Shown here in pieces: positions 29,428 to 39,184 of a DNA stretch of 64,000 nt. This DNA is from Devosia crocina. GTDB taxonomy: Bacteria > Pseudomonadota > Alphaproteobacteria > Rhizobiales > Devosiaceae. Both the position numbers and the translations under genes were made by a program. Under the pieces are notes generated by a model. It saw only the letters and a list, made by a program, of their open reading frames with translations. It was not told the DNA's origin and did not search any database. The first letter of the stretch is position 1. Each line of letters begins with the position of its first letter. The stretch covers positions 529,158 through 593,157 of the forward strand of contig NZ_FPCK01000003.1 in the NCBI RefSeq assembly GCF_900116545.1. Direction: 5' to 3'.

Positions 29428-30642
29428 ATGACCAAGCCCCAGACGCAATCGTTCGACGTGATCATCGTTGGGGGTGGGCCTGTGGGGATGACGCTGGCCC
29501 TGGCCTTAAGCCAGTCGCTGCGTGGCATTCGCCTGGGCCTGGTCGACCGGCGGCCGCTTTCCGTGCCGCGAGACAATCGCGCCTCGGCCATAGCGGCCGG
29601 TGTGCGCCGCGTCTTCGAGGCGCTCGGCGTCTGGTCCGACATGGAGTCGCAATCCCAGCCGATCCGGTCCATGCGCATCACCGATTCGGGCAGCGGCGAC
29701 ATAGCCCGCCCGCTTTTCCTTGAGTTCGGTGGCGATGTCGCGCCCGGCGAGCCCTTCGCCCATATGGTGCCGAACCAGGCCAGCGGCGCGGCGCTGCTCG
29801 CAGCGATTCAGGATGCCGTGGAGGTGATTGCGCCTGCCGAGATCCTCGATTGGAGCGAAGGACGTTTGAGCCTTGCCGATGGGCAGGAATTGACCAGTCC
29901 GCTGATCATCGCCGCCGATGGCGCGCAATCGGCTCTCCGCCGTCAGGCTGGTATCACCACTGTGGGGCACGCCTATGGGCAAACGGGGCTCGTCGCCACC
30001 ATTGCTCATGATCTGCCCCATGATGGCATCGCCTACGAGCATTTCCGCCCCGCGGGCCCCTTTGCGAGCCTGCCGCTGCCGGGCAATCGCTCTTCCCTGG
30101 TGTGGACCGAAACAGAGGAAGCCGCGCAACGCTATCTTGCCCTGCCGGCGGAGGCGCTCGCCGCGGAAATCGAGACCGTGATGGGCTCAACTTTGGGCGC
30201 CGTTACGCTTGAAGACAAATTGATGGGCTTCCCCCTGCGTCTGCAGATTGCCCGATCCTTTATCGGTCCGCGCCTCGCGCTGGTTGGGGACGCAGCCCAC
30301 GTCGTCCATCCCATTGCTGGACAAGGCCTCAATCTCGGGCTCAAGGACGTTGCCGCGCTGGCCGAAGTGATCGTCGATGCGGTGCGGCTCGGCCTCGACC
30401 ATGGGGGCGCCGAGGTGCTGGAGCGCTACCAGGCCTGGCGCCGGCTCGACACGGCCGGGATGGCCATGGTCACCGATGGGATGAACCGGCTCTTTTCCAA
30501 CGATATCGCTCCGGTGCGTGCGCTACGCGATTTTGGGCTTGGTCTGGTGGACCGCACCGGCCCGGTCAAATCGGCCATGATCCGTGCTGCCGCCGGCCTC
30601 ACCCAGGGCGGGCCGAAACTGCTTAGCGGTCTGCCGATCTAG
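29428..30642 (+). CDS. FAD-dependent hydroxylase of ubiquinone biosynthesis (UbiH/UbiF/Coq6 family)
   Basis: A 404-residue aromatic-ring hydroxylase. The FAD site is FDVIIVGGGPVGMTLALALS at the N-terminus, the DG motif is ADGAQSALRRQAGI near 170, and the second FAD motif is LVGDAAHVVHPIAGQGLNLGLKDV near 290, which carries the UbiH/COQ6 family signature. Such proteins hydroxylate ring positions 1, 5 or 6 in ubiquinone synthesis; which one cannot be told from sequence alone. The ATG at 29428 has AAGGAG five bases upstream. Monocistronic, convergent with the Trm112-like gene. Confidence 0.92.
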   Translation: MTKPQTQSFDVIIVGGGPVGMTLALALSQSLRGIRLGLVDRRPLSVPRDNRASAIAAGVRRVFEALGVWSDMESQSQPIRSMRITDSGSGDIARPLFLEFGGDVAPGEPFAHMVPNQASGAALLAAIQDAVEVIAPAEILDWSEGRLSLADGQELTSPLIIAADGAQSALRRQAGITTVGHAYGQTGLVATIAHDLPHDGIAYEHFRPAGPFASLPLPGNRSSLVWTETEEAAQRYLALPAEALAAEIETVMGSTLGAVTLEDKLMGFPLRLQIARSFIGPRLALVGDAAHVVHPIAGQGLNLGLKDVAALAEVIVDAVRLGLDHGGAEVLERYQAWRRLDTAGMAMVTDGMNRLFSNDIAPVRALRDFGLGLVDRTGPVKSAMIRAAAGLTQGGPKLLSGLPI

Positions 30643-30652
30643 GGGGGCGGGT

Positions 30653-30886
30653 TCAGCTTCCCCGCCTTGTCAGTGCCTGCACTTCCTCGGGCTCGACATT
30701 GCGTGCTTCGTCAAGGGCAAGCAACGGCACGCCCTTGACGATGGGAAAGGCAAGGCGCGCGGCAACTGAGATAAGTTCCTTGCCCTCGGCGCCAAGCGTC
30801 AGCCGGGTCTTGGTGAGCGGGCAGACCAGCATCTCAAGCACGTGCCGGTCGACCTTATGGCGCGGATCCTCTTGTGCAACCGGCAT
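30653..30886 (-). CDS. Trm112-like small protein (YcaR family)
   Basis: A 77-residue Trm112/YcaR-like protein: HKVDRHVLEMLVCPLTKTRLTL, then SVAARLAFPIVKGVPLLALDEARNV. Only one Cys of the N-terminal zinc knuckle (VCPLTKTRL) is present, and the C-terminal pair is missing, so this is the metal-free bacterial form. In some bacteria Trm112-like proteins support methyltransferases; the role here is unknown. Its ATG overlaps the stop of the LON-domain gene (TGATG). Last gene of a cnoX-LON-Trm112 operon. Confidence 0.88.
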   Translation of the reverse strand: MPVAQEDPRHKVDRHVLEMLVCPLTKTRLTLGAEGKELISVAARLAFPIVKGVPLLALDEARNVEPEEVQALTRRGS

Positions 30887-31551
30887 CAGTTGAGCGGAAC
30901 GCCGCCCGCGCCCCCACGAGCCATCTCGTATTCGGTCATGGCGATCAGCGTTTCCGCCCGATCATGCAGGGTCCTAGCTTCCAGCAAAACCTGCTTTTCC
31001 GCCGGCCCATAGGGCGCGACCATGGCGCAGAAATTAACAAGATCGGCCGTGCCGGTCTGCTCGATCTCTTCCCAATTGAGTTCGATACTGGCGAACTCGG
31101 CATAGTCGCGCATCATCTTGACGAAACGCGACCGGTCGACGGCCTCTTCGCCATGGTTGCGGATGAAGTCGTCTGCATAATCGGCGCTGGAGATTTCCGC
31201 TTCACGGAACGGGTGCGCCCCGCTGACTTCCTGTCCAAGAACGAAGCGCGAGACTCCTTCAAGAATGATGAAATAGCGCCCGTCGCCGCTTTCCTCGAAG
31301 TGGGTGAGCCGCCCCAGGCATCCCACGCGATGGAGTGCCGCCTGCCCCTGCGGGCTTTCCTCGGTCTTGTCCTCGGGCTGAACGAGACCGATCAACCGGT
31401 CCGTTGCCAGCGCCCGATCGACCATTTCGAGATAGCGCGGTTCGAAGATATTGAGCGGGCGATGGGCAAAAGGCAGCAACAGCGCGCCGGTCAGGGGAAA
31501 GATCGGAACCGTGGCTGGCAGTTGGGAAGGAGAGGTGGGGCGACGGGGCAT
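30886..31551 (-). CDS. LON substrate-binding domain protein
   Basis: A 221-residue stand-alone LON N-terminal domain without ATPase or protease parts: VPIFPLTGALLLPFAHRPLNIFEPRYLEMVDRAL at the start and HRVGCLGRLTHFEESGDGRYFIILEGVSRFVL in the middle (each named here by its conserved FPL, LPG-like and IFEPRY elements). Such proteins are widespread and thought to recognise misfolded protein or act as adaptors; no enzyme activity is expected. It sits 14 bases after cnoX and is coupled to the Trm112-like gene, a conserved trio in alphaproteobacteria. Confidence 0.92.
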   Translation of the reverse strand: MPRRPTSPSQLPATVPIFPLTGALLLPFAHRPLNIFEPRYLEMVDRALATDRLIGLVQPEDKTEESPQGQAALHRVGCLGRLTHFEESGDGRYFIILEGVSRFVLGQEVSGAHPFREAEISSADYADDFIRNHGEEAVDRSRFVKMMRDYAEFASIELNWEEIEQTGTADLVNFCAMVAPYGPAEKQVLLEARTLHDRAETLIAMTEYEMARGGAGGVPLN

Positions 31552-31565
31552 GAACGCTCCGGGCT

Positions 31566-32510
31566 TTACGAGAAAAGAGCAGCGGAGAGGAGACGGCGGC
31601 CTTTCAGCGTCGCTGGCTCCTTCGGCCCCCAGGCCTCGAAGAACTCAAGCAGCTTCTTGCGCGCGCCATCTTCGTTCCAGGTGCGGTCGCGCTTGAAAAT
31701 AGCGACCAGGGCTTCGGCCGCTTCAACGCGCTTGCCTTCGGCATTGAGCACGACGGCGAGGTCGAACCGGGCCTGGTGATCGTCAGGATTGGCAGCAATC
31801 GCAGCTTCCAGTGCTGCCGATTCGGACAGCCCGGCAGCTTCGTCCTTGAGGCGGATCGTGTTGGCAATGGCGCCATAGGCTTCGCCCTTGCGCTTGTCTT
31901 CGGGCACCATGTCGAGCGTGGTGCGCGCTTGTTCGAATTCGCCCGCCTCGACATAGATGCGCGCCAGCCCGATGAGAGCAACGTCGTTGTCCGGCGCGTG
32001 CTGGAGCACCATGCCGAAAATCTGCGCGGCCTGGCCGAGATCGCCCGCAGCGATAGCCTCGTCGGCTACCTTGAGCGCTTCGGCGATCTGGGCCTCGAGC
32101 GAATCGGCGGCGGGGGCCGCCGGAGGAGCCGCTGCAATCACGCGTTCGGCAAAGCGGCGCACTTCGCCTTCGGGCATCGCACCCATGAAGCCATCAACCG
32201 GACGGCCCCCCGCGAAGGCAAAGACGGCGGGAATCGACTGCACGCCCAGCTGACCGGCAACGCCGGGATGCTCGTCGATATTGATTTTGACGAGCTTGAT
32301 GGCGCCGGCCTTTTCCCGGATCACTTTTTCAAGCGCAGGGGTCAATTGCCGGCAGGGGCCGCACCAGGGGGCCCAGAAATCGACCAGAACGGGCACATCG
32401 CGCGAGGCTTCAAGCACATCGGTGCGGAATGCAGCATCCGAGGATTCGCTGATCAGGCCATCGGGAGCTGCGGGGTTGGCACCTGCGGCGCCATTAGCAG
32501 AAATCGACAT
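31566..32510 (-). CDS. cnoX: Thioredoxin-TPR co-chaperone CnoX
   Basis: A 314-residue fusion of an N-terminal thioredoxin domain (active site DFWAPWCGPCRQL, Cys50 and Cys53) with a C-terminal TPR-like domain (IAAGDLGQAAQIFGMVLQHAP, then ALEAAIAANPDDHQARFDLA). CnoX/YbbN proteins protect unfolded proteins from overoxidation and pass them to GroEL. The CxxC is intact, unlike E. coli YbbN, so oxidoreductase activity is likely. The ATG at 32510 is the domain start; the open frame upstream runs into tRNA-Gly and is not coding. First gene of the operon. Confidence 0.93.
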   Translation of the reverse strand: MSISANGAAGANPAAPDGLISESSDAAFRTDVLEASRDVPVLVDFWAPWCGPCRQLTPALEKVIREKAGAIKLVKINIDEHPGVAGQLGVQSIPAVFAFAGGRPVDGFMGAMPEGEVRRFAERVIAAAPPAAPAADSLEAQIAEALKVADEAIAAGDLGQAAQIFGMVLQHAPDNDVALIGLARIYVEAGEFEQARTTLDMVPEDKRKGEAYGAIANTIRLKDEAAGLSESAALEAAIAANPDDHQARFDLAVVLNAEGKRVEAAEALVAIFKRDRTWNEDGARKKLLEFFEAWGPKEPATLKGRRLLSAALFS

Positions 32511-32634
32511 CAAAACTCTCGCAAACGGGCAAAAACAGAGCAGTTGCGGGCCTTTTTGCGCCCGCGGGAACCGGCATGCAAGCCTTACTTCCCACAGCCT
32601 TTCAACAAGATGACATGAAAGCGCAAAACTGGGG

Positions 32635-32663
32635 TTGCATTCGCTTCGCCGATTAGGCATATA
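32635..32663 (+). promoter_or_regulatory. Candidate promoter of tRNA-Gly
   Basis: TTGCAT at 32635-32640, 17 bases, then CATATA at 32658-32663. The predicted start near 32670 is about 35 bases before the tRNA. A moderate match only. Confidence 0.35.
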
Positions 32664-32704
32664 GCGCCTCGTCGACGCGCTGCAAGGCGCCGGCGACACG
32701 GAGC

Positions 32705-32779
32705 GCGGGTGTAGCTCAGGGGTAGAGCATAACCTTGCCAAGGTTAGGGTCGTGGGTTCGAATCCCATCGCCCGCTCCA
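32705..32779 (+). tRNA. tRNA-Gly(GCC)
   Basis: Full cloverleaf. The acceptor GCGGGTG pairs with CGCCCGC (one G-U). The D arm GCTCAGGGGTAGAGC, anticodon arm TAACC-TTGCCAA-GGTTA with anticodon GCC, and T arm GTGGG-TTCGAAT-CCCAT follow. The terminal CCA is encoded at 32777-32779. A strong terminator follows 32 bases later. No integrase or direct repeat marks it as an insertion site. Confidence 0.97.
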
Positions 32780-32810
32780 ATTATCAAGGGCTGGCAAGCT
32801 TTTGATGACA

Positions 32811-32833
32811 AAGGGTCCTTCGGGACCCTTTTT
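32811..32833 (+). terminator. Rho-independent terminator after tRNA-Gly
   Basis: AAGGGTCC-TTCG-GGACCCTT with a stable UUCG-type tetraloop and a T run to 32833. Confidence 0.93.
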
Positions 32834-32959
32834 GTTTTTCCGCTCAATGATCTACGCAATCTCCGCAGTTGTGCGCAGAAAAGCGGAAAGCGGATGCGAA
32901 CGCTCTTCCTGCAAGCTGGCACTCTGACTTGAGCCGGCCTATGCCGGGGAAGAGGGGCA

Positions 32960-33304
32960 ATGACGTCCTATGTCCGGGTGAGCGCTGAACAGATTCCCTC
33001 GGGCGCTACGGCGTTATTGCTGTTCGTGCACCAAGACCGGCTATGTGCCGGCGTGATGAAGCGCCGATGCGATGGACGGCTCGAGCGTCTCGTTCCCGAT
33101 GATCCTCGGCCCGAAGATCTGGTTCTGGGTATCTGCCGGCTGATGGCGGATATGGGGCCGGAAGACGATCTCCTGGTCGTGCTCGAACCCATGGCCTATT
33201 GGCCCGAAGCCTTTCCTCGCCTTCGCGGCCCCGGCAGGTCCAAGCCCCCGCCACGCATCGGGGATACCTGGTCACCCACAGACGCAAACTCAGCCGAGCG
33301 CTAG
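32960..33304 (+). CDS. Small protein of unknown function
   Basis: A 114-residue protein preceded by AGAGGGGCA directly before the ATG at 32960. The first 90 residues alternate strand and helix (ATALLLFVHQDRLCAGVMKRR, LVLGICRLMADMGPEDDLLVVL). The Pro/Arg-rich tail (RLRGPGRSKPPPRIGD) looks disordered. No signal peptide, no membrane helix and no family that I recognise. It stands alone between tRNA-Gly and the convergent GGDEF-EAL gene. Codon use looks typical for the window. Confidence 0.6.
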   Translation: MTSYVRVSAEQIPSGATALLLFVHQDRLCAGVMKRRCDGRLERLVPDDPRPEDLVLGICRLMADMGPEDDLLVVLEPMAYWPEAFPRLRGPGRSKPPPRIGDTWSPTDANSAER

Positions 33305-33360
33305 GACGTGGCCGGATCCCTTCCCGAAAGGGCGCGATCGGCCGCTCCAGGGCTGCCGAT

Positions 33361-35901
33361 CTAGTTTTGACCCTTGTCCATAAGCCTGATCCGCTCAAGC
33401 GTGTCCTGCACCTCTCCTGCAGGTACGGGCCGACCGAACAAGTAGCCCTGAATCTCGGTGCAGCCATCGGCCACCACACGGGCGAGTTGCTCGCGCGTTT
33501 CGACCCCTTCGGCTGTGGTAATCATGCCAAGGCTCGTGCCCAATCCAGCCACCGCCCGCACGATCGCGCCGTCACCCTGACTGCCGGCCACGTCTTTAAC
33601 AAATGACCGGTCGATCTTGATTTTGTCGAAAGGGAAGGACCGCAGATAGCTCAGGCTTGAATAACCGGTACCGAAATCATCCATCGAAATACGCGTGCCG
33701 AGTGCCCGCAATTGGTTAAGGTGGTTGAGATTGCTGTCGCTGTCCCGCAAGAGCACCGATTCGGTGATCTCGAGTTCCAACCTCCGCGGTGCAAGCCCGG
33801 CTTCCGCCAGTGCGGAGGCCACGATCGCGGCCAGCTTTCCGCCTTTGAACTGCACGGCGGACAGATTGACCGCTACCCGGATCGTTGCCGGCCAGTTTGC
33901 GGCTTCCCGGCAGGCGGTGCGCAGCACCCATTCCCCGATGGGCACGATCAAACCTACCTGTTCGGCCACGGGAATGAACCTGTCCGGCGGCACCATGCCA
34001 CGGGTCGGGTGGCGCCAGCGCAGCAAGGCTTCGAAGGCGGAAACCTCTCCGCTCTCGACTGCAACCACGGGCTGGTAATGGAGCTCGAACTCGCCCCGCA
34101 CGAGCGCGGCGCGCAGATCCATCTCCAGCTCGCGCCGGGCCTGCACCTTGGCGTCCATGTCGGCCTGGAAAAAGCGCGCAACGCCGCGCCCGTCTTCCTT
34201 GGCGCGATACATGGCCATGTCGACATTTTTCAGAAGAGCATCGGCAGTTTCGCCATCGGCCGGAGCGATCGCTATGCCGACGCTGGCACCGATGATCACC
34301 TGATGCCCCTCGATCTCATAGGGCGCCGAGACAACCTTGATGATGCGTTCAGCCAGCGCATTGGCTTCGCCGACATCGCCCAGATCGGGCTGCAGCACGC
34401 AGAACTCGTCGCCCCCGAGACGCGAAACTACATCATTGTCGCGCACGGCCTCGCGCAGGCGATCCGCGACCTGACCGAGAAGGCGGTCGCCGACCGGATG
34501 CCCAAGGGTATCGTTGACGTCCTTGAAAAAATCAAGGTCAATATAGTGGATTGCGGCCGTACTGTCGCGCCGCTCGCACTGCGAGAGGGTCTTGCGCAGA
34601 TGCTCGAGCAGCAGCGTGCGATTGGGCAGTCCGGTCAAGGCGTCGTGATGCGCCATATGGCTGATGCGCGCCTCGATCTTGCGCCGCTCGGTCACATCGA
34701 CATAGGCCGCGATCCGCGCTGGCTTGCCATGGAAGTCGACGGCGCGCGAGTAGACCTGCACATCGATGGTCGAGCCATCCGCCCTCAGGTGCCGCCAAAT
34801 GTCCCCGCTATTGGGCATGGCATGAGGATCGAGCATGGCGACGCGTGCCGAAGCGCGATCTTCGCGCGGGCGGATATCGAGCATGGAGAGGGCGAGCATG
34901 GCTTCGCGCGAATAGCCATAATGCTCGACCGTTGCTTTGTTGATGTCGAGCAGATCCAGTGTTGCGGCGTCATAGACCATCATGGGCAGCGGATTGTCCT
35001 GAAACAGCAGCCGGAACGAGGCTTCTCGCCGCTTGATCGCGGTTATGTCGACAAGGCTGATAGCGATCAGGTCTTCCATGGCTGCTGCATGGACGCTGAA
35101 ATGGGCCGTCTCGCCATCCGCCCGCAGATAATCCACCTCGAAATGGTCGGTCGTTCCCGCGCTATGCATGGCCACCAGCCGGTCGAGCGCGCCTTCTGTG
35201 GCAAGCAGGGGGAAGAGCTCGGAAATCAGCTGCCAGCGGATCTGTTCGGCCTCGCGCGCCACGATGCGTGCGGCACTGTCATTGAGCGAAACCACCTGAA
35301 AGTCGACCACCGCGCCATCGGCCGACTTGACCGGCGCGAGGGCCAGCAGTCCATCAAGGCTCGAGGCGAAGATCGCATCAATCAGGCTATAGGTTTCCTT
35401 GCGGTGCCCGACATAGACCAGCAGGATCGGCTCGCCCCAGCGATTGGCAAGCGGGTAGACGACGAGATCATAGATATGGACATAGCCAAGGTGCACTGAA
35501 TGTGCCACGGCATGGACGGGGCAGGCAGTTTCAAGCGCCTCCCGCATGGCACCCTGCAGTGTCAGCCGGCAATCGAGCTTGAGTGAAGATATGATCTGGC
35601 CTTGGGCCTTGCCCCCGATCCAGGCCTCGAACTCCTCGCCGGCGAACATGATCGTCCAGTCGGCGCGGCGCAGACGCACAAGAGCGATATTGCTGCCCAC
35701 GCGCGAGGCCCGGCCAAGCACCACGTCTTCATAGAAGGGCAGGGCAGTGCCCTTGCGCAAAGCGCGCCAGTTACGGTCGATCGCGTGGATGCCGATCGTA
35801 GCGAAAGGAGAAGCAAGAAAGCTCTCCATCGACCCGCGCGACGGCAAGGATGCATCGCGCGTCCAGTTGAAGGATTTTCGCTCGAGTTTTTCCGCCAGCA
35901 T
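33361..35901 (-). CDS. PAS-GGDEF-EAL bifunctional cyclic-di-GMP protein
   Basis: An 846-residue soluble c-di-GMP turnover protein. After an N-terminal region of about 160 residues come two PAS-like segments (about 165-265 and 280-400, the second with SREAMLALSMLDIRPREDR). The GGDEF domain has active RLGGDEF near 495 and an inhibitory RxxD site (RDND) five residues before it. The EAL domain has EALLRW near 622, NLSAVQF, LEITES, DDFGTGYSSLSYL, KIDRSF and AEGVET. Both catalytic sites look intact, so synthesis or hydrolysis could be switched by the PAS input. No membrane helices. Start taken at the ATG 35901. Monocistronic. Confidence 0.93.
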   Translation of the reverse strand: MLAEKLERKSFNWTRDASLPSRGSMESFLASPFATIGIHAIDRNWRALRKGTALPFYEDVVLGRASRVGSNIALVRLRRADWTIMFAGEEFEAWIGGKAQGQIISSLKLDCRLTLQGAMREALETACPVHAVAHSVHLGYVHIYDLVVYPLANRWGEPILLVYVGHRKETYSLIDAIFASSLDGLLALAPVKSADGAVVDFQVVSLNDSAARIVAREAEQIRWQLISELFPLLATEGALDRLVAMHSAGTTDHFEVDYLRADGETAHFSVHAAAMEDLIAISLVDITAIKRREASFRLLFQDNPLPMMVYDAATLDLLDINKATVEHYGYSREAMLALSMLDIRPREDRASARVAMLDPHAMPNSGDIWRHLRADGSTIDVQVYSRAVDFHGKPARIAAYVDVTERRKIEARISHMAHHDALTGLPNRTLLLEHLRKTLSQCERRDSTAAIHYIDLDFFKDVNDTLGHPVGDRLLGQVADRLREAVRDNDVVSRLGGDEFCVLQPDLGDVGEANALAERIIKVVSAPYEIEGHQVIIGASVGIAIAPADGETADALLKNVDMAMYRAKEDGRGVARFFQADMDAKVQARRELEMDLRAALVRGEFELHYQPVVAVESGEVSAFEALLRWRHPTRGMVPPDRFIPVAEQVGLIVPIGEWVLRTACREAANWPATIRVAVNLSAVQFKGGKLAAIVASALAEAGLAPRRLELEITESVLLRDSDSNLNHLNQLRALGTRISMDDFGTGYSSLSYLRSFPFDKIKIDRSFVKDVAGSQGDGAIVRAVAGLGTSLGMITTAEGVETREQLARVVADGCTEIQGYLFGRPVPAGEVQDTLERIRLMDKGQN

Positions 35902-36078
35902 CTTGCCCCCGCCAGATGACCTGTATCCGCCGCAAGGTGGCAAAAAGCGCTTAAATCACTCTAAACGCTGGAAAATCTATCCCTGGCCTGTAAGCCTCTT
36001 TGTGACGGAACGACGACACGCTAACGATCTGGCGAAGCGCGCATTTCAGCCTCGCGACCCTCTCGTGCGTCCTGGTCG

Positions 36079-36894
36079 CTAATGGACCTCTACCGTGCCC
36101 ATCTGGAAAAACACGCTCAAGACCGGCGCCAGCACATTGGGGTCGTAGTCGTGGCTCTGGTCGGCCAAGGTGACGCGCTGCCCATTGTGAAGGCACGATG
36201 CTACCCAGTCGGCCCCACGCGCTATGAACGGATAACTGCGATCTCCGTCCAGCACCAGAACCGGCATGATGGCATTTTGCCAGTGAACCGGAGGCGTGTC
36301 ATGGGCGCGGGCATCGGCTAGCAGCCGGTAATCATGTTCGATGGTGAGGCCCACCGAGGCGAACAGCGGCCAACTTTCGCTTTGCTTGAAGCCGGCGAGC
36401 GAGGCTTCCGGCATGCCGACCCCGAGCAGGAATGCGCTCATCATTTCCTCGGCTTGGCCCTGACTGGCGAGTTCGGCCATTTGCGCGTGATCGCTGCGAT
36501 AGTTGGCCCCGGACTTGTCGGGATCGATCGGCGGTTCGTAAAGCGCCAGCGCCTTGATCTTTCGCGGCATGGCCGCTGCCGCCTCGAGCGCCAGAACCGC
36601 GCCGGAAGACATGCCGAAGACAAAGGCTTCTCCGCCCATGGCGTCGATCAGCCCCGCAAGGTCTTCGACCTCGCGCGCCACGGTATAGGGCCAAGTGTCG
36701 GTCGACTCGCCCCGGCCACGCCGATCGTAGGTGAGAACGCGGTAGTGTGTCGCCAATTGGCGAACGAGTGCAGGCGTTATCGTCTGATCGATTGCCCGAT
36801 ACTGTGTGGCACCGGAGACGAGAACAATCAGGGGCCCCGATCCCGCGACCTCGAAGCCGATCTTTGTTCCATCCTTCGAGGTGATCTCAGCCAT
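36079..36894 (-). CDS. Alpha/beta hydrolase
   Basis: A 271-residue cytoplasmic hydrolase. The oxyanion region is PLIVLVSGATQYRA, the nucleophile elbow FVFGMSSGAVLALEAA (Ser about 95), the acid is likely Asp in VLVLDGDRSYPF, and the histidine is in LADQSHDYDPNVLAPVL. The motif YDRRGRGESTDTWPY precedes the elbow. Substrate unknown; it resembles small esterases or haloalkane-type folds. The ATG at 36894 has GGAGACAGA just upstream, so the ATG at 36906 is rejected. Monocistronic between the c-di-GMP gene and the ABC terminator. Confidence 0.88.
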   Translation of the reverse strand: MAEITSKDGTKIGFEVAGSGPLIVLVSGATQYRAIDQTITPALVRQLATHYRVLTYDRRGRGESTDTWPYTVAREVEDLAGLIDAMGGEAFVFGMSSGAVLALEAAAAMPRKIKALALYEPPIDPDKSGANYRSDHAQMAELASQGQAEEMMSAFLLGVGMPEASLAGFKQSESWPLFASVGLTIEHDYRLLADARAHDTPPVHWQNAIMPVLVLDGDRSYPFIARGADWVASCLHNGQRVTLADQSHDYDPNVLAPVLSVFFQMGTVEVH

Positions 36895-36968
36895 TTCTGT
36901 CTCCATTTGCCGCCACTAAGCACGACCCATGAAGAAGGGCAAATCAGACACGCAAAGAAGCTCAGATC

Positions 36969-37000
36969 GAAAAACGCCCCCGGAACCGGGTCCGGAGGCG
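36969..37000 (-). terminator. Rho-independent terminator of the sugar ABC operon
   Basis: On the minus strand CGCCTCCGGA pairs with TCCGGGGGCG (37000-36991 with 36984-36975, one G-T pair), followed by TTTTT. It lies 30 bases after the ATPase stop and marks the operon end. Confidence 0.85.
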
Positions 37001-37030
37001 CGGGTGGCCGGCCTTGGTTGGCTGGCCTCG

Positions 37031-38086
<1,056 letters not shown>

Positions 38087-38104
38087 GGATGAAAACTCCT
38101 CGCT

Positions 38105-39184
38105 TTACCGGAACGCGGCCGGAACCCAGCTCTGGTAGAGCGGGTGATCAGAACCCAGGGGGAGTACAACCTCCTGGTGTGTGGTTGAAGAATGATAGAA
38201 TGCGGTCACCAGTTCGAGCGACCGGCGTGAATCAGCCGAGGTCACCGGCAAGGGACGTTGTCCCTGCACAGCCTCGTAAAAGCGGGCCATTTGGGTCTGG
38301 AAGCGCGGCGGAACATCGGTCCAGTCGGCAAGAAGCGCGTCGATCTGTTCCTTGATCGCGTCGGTGCGCGGCAGGATCTTCCACAAGGCATGCCCGGGAT
38401 TATAGGGGGCGTGATCGCTCTCGATGGTGACGTTTTCAAACTGCAGACGGATGCGCGTGATCTCGTCCACCGAGCCCAGCGTCGCGGTCAGGCTGGCAAG
38501 CGCGCCGCTCTTCATCTCTAGCGAAGCGGAAATGGTGTCTTCCACTTCGATGGGATTGACCCGGGTTGCAACACGCCCGAAGACGCGGGCTATATCGCCC
38601 ATGAGATAGGTAAAGATATCGTGCGGGTGGATGGCATGGCCCATCAGCACGCCACCGAGTTCAGTCTTCCATTTGCCGCGCCAAGGCACGGCGTAGTAGG
38701 GGGCTTCGCGCCGCCACATGGTTTCAACTGTTCCCGCATAGGCCTTGCCGGCGATGCCGGACTCGATGATCGCCTTGGCCTGCTCGATGCCGTTGCCGAA
38801 GCGATACTGAAAAACCGGCATCAGCTTGCCCCGGGCCCTCTTTTCGGCCTCGATGACCTCGTCGACCTGCTGCAGCGAACCGACGAGAGGTTTTTCGCAG
38901 ACGACGTGCTTGCCTGCTTCAAGCGCCTTATTGACCATGGAGTAGTGCACGCCCGGCGGGGTGCAGACGTCGATGATGTCGACATCGTCCATAGCCAGAA
39001 GATCGTCGAAATTGGTGATGCAGCGCTCGACGCCGAATTCGTCGCCGATGGTCTTGAGCCGATCGGCATCAAGATCGCAGAGCGCGATTACCTTGAACTT
39101 GTCAGCGTTTGGAAGATAGCCTTCCACGATGTGGGAGCGTCCGATGCCGCAGCCGACGACGGCGACGTTGAGAATGGTGCTCAC
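38105..39184 (-). CDS. Gfo/Idh/MocA-family oxidoreductase B
   Basis: A 359-residue NAD(P)-dependent sugar or polyol dehydrogenase. The Rossmann site is LNVAVVGCGIGRSHIVEGYL, and the family EKP motif is HVVCEKPLVGSLQQV near 95. The C-terminal sheet domain includes TELGGVLMGHAIHPHDIFTYL with the catalytic-type His. The start is GTG at 39184, overlapping the TGA of the upstream dehydrogenase (GTGA); a longer frame upstream is discarded. It differs clearly from dehydrogenase A. The pair inside the ABC operon suggests two-step oxidation of the imported sugar. Confidence 0.92.
   Translation of the reverse strand: MSTILNVAVVGCGIGRSHIVEGYLPNADKFKVIALCDLDADRLKTIGDEFGVERCITNFDDLLAMDDVDIIDVCTPPGVHYSMVNKALEAGKHVVCEKPLVGSLQQVDEVIEAEKRARGKLMPVFQYRFGNGIEQAKAIIESGIAGKAYAGTVETMWRREAPYYAVPWRGKWKTELGGVLMGHAIHPHDIFTYLMGDIARVFGRVATRVNPIEVEDTISASLEMKSGALASLTATLGSVDEITRIRLQFENVTIESDHAPYNPGHALWKILPRTDAIKEQIDALLADWTDVPPRFQTQMARFYEAVQGQRPLPVTSADSRRSLELVTAFYHSSTTHQEVVLPLGSDHPLYQSWVPAAFR

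Noticed and set aside
32705..33304. tRNA-Gly as an integration site for a mobile island
   Set aside because: No integrase, no duplicated tRNA 3' end and no change in base composition in the neighbouring genes.
33712..35499. 595-residue plus-strand frame opposite the GGDEF-EAL gene
   Set aside because: Antisense shadow; the sense strand carries complete PAS, GGDEF and EAL motifs.
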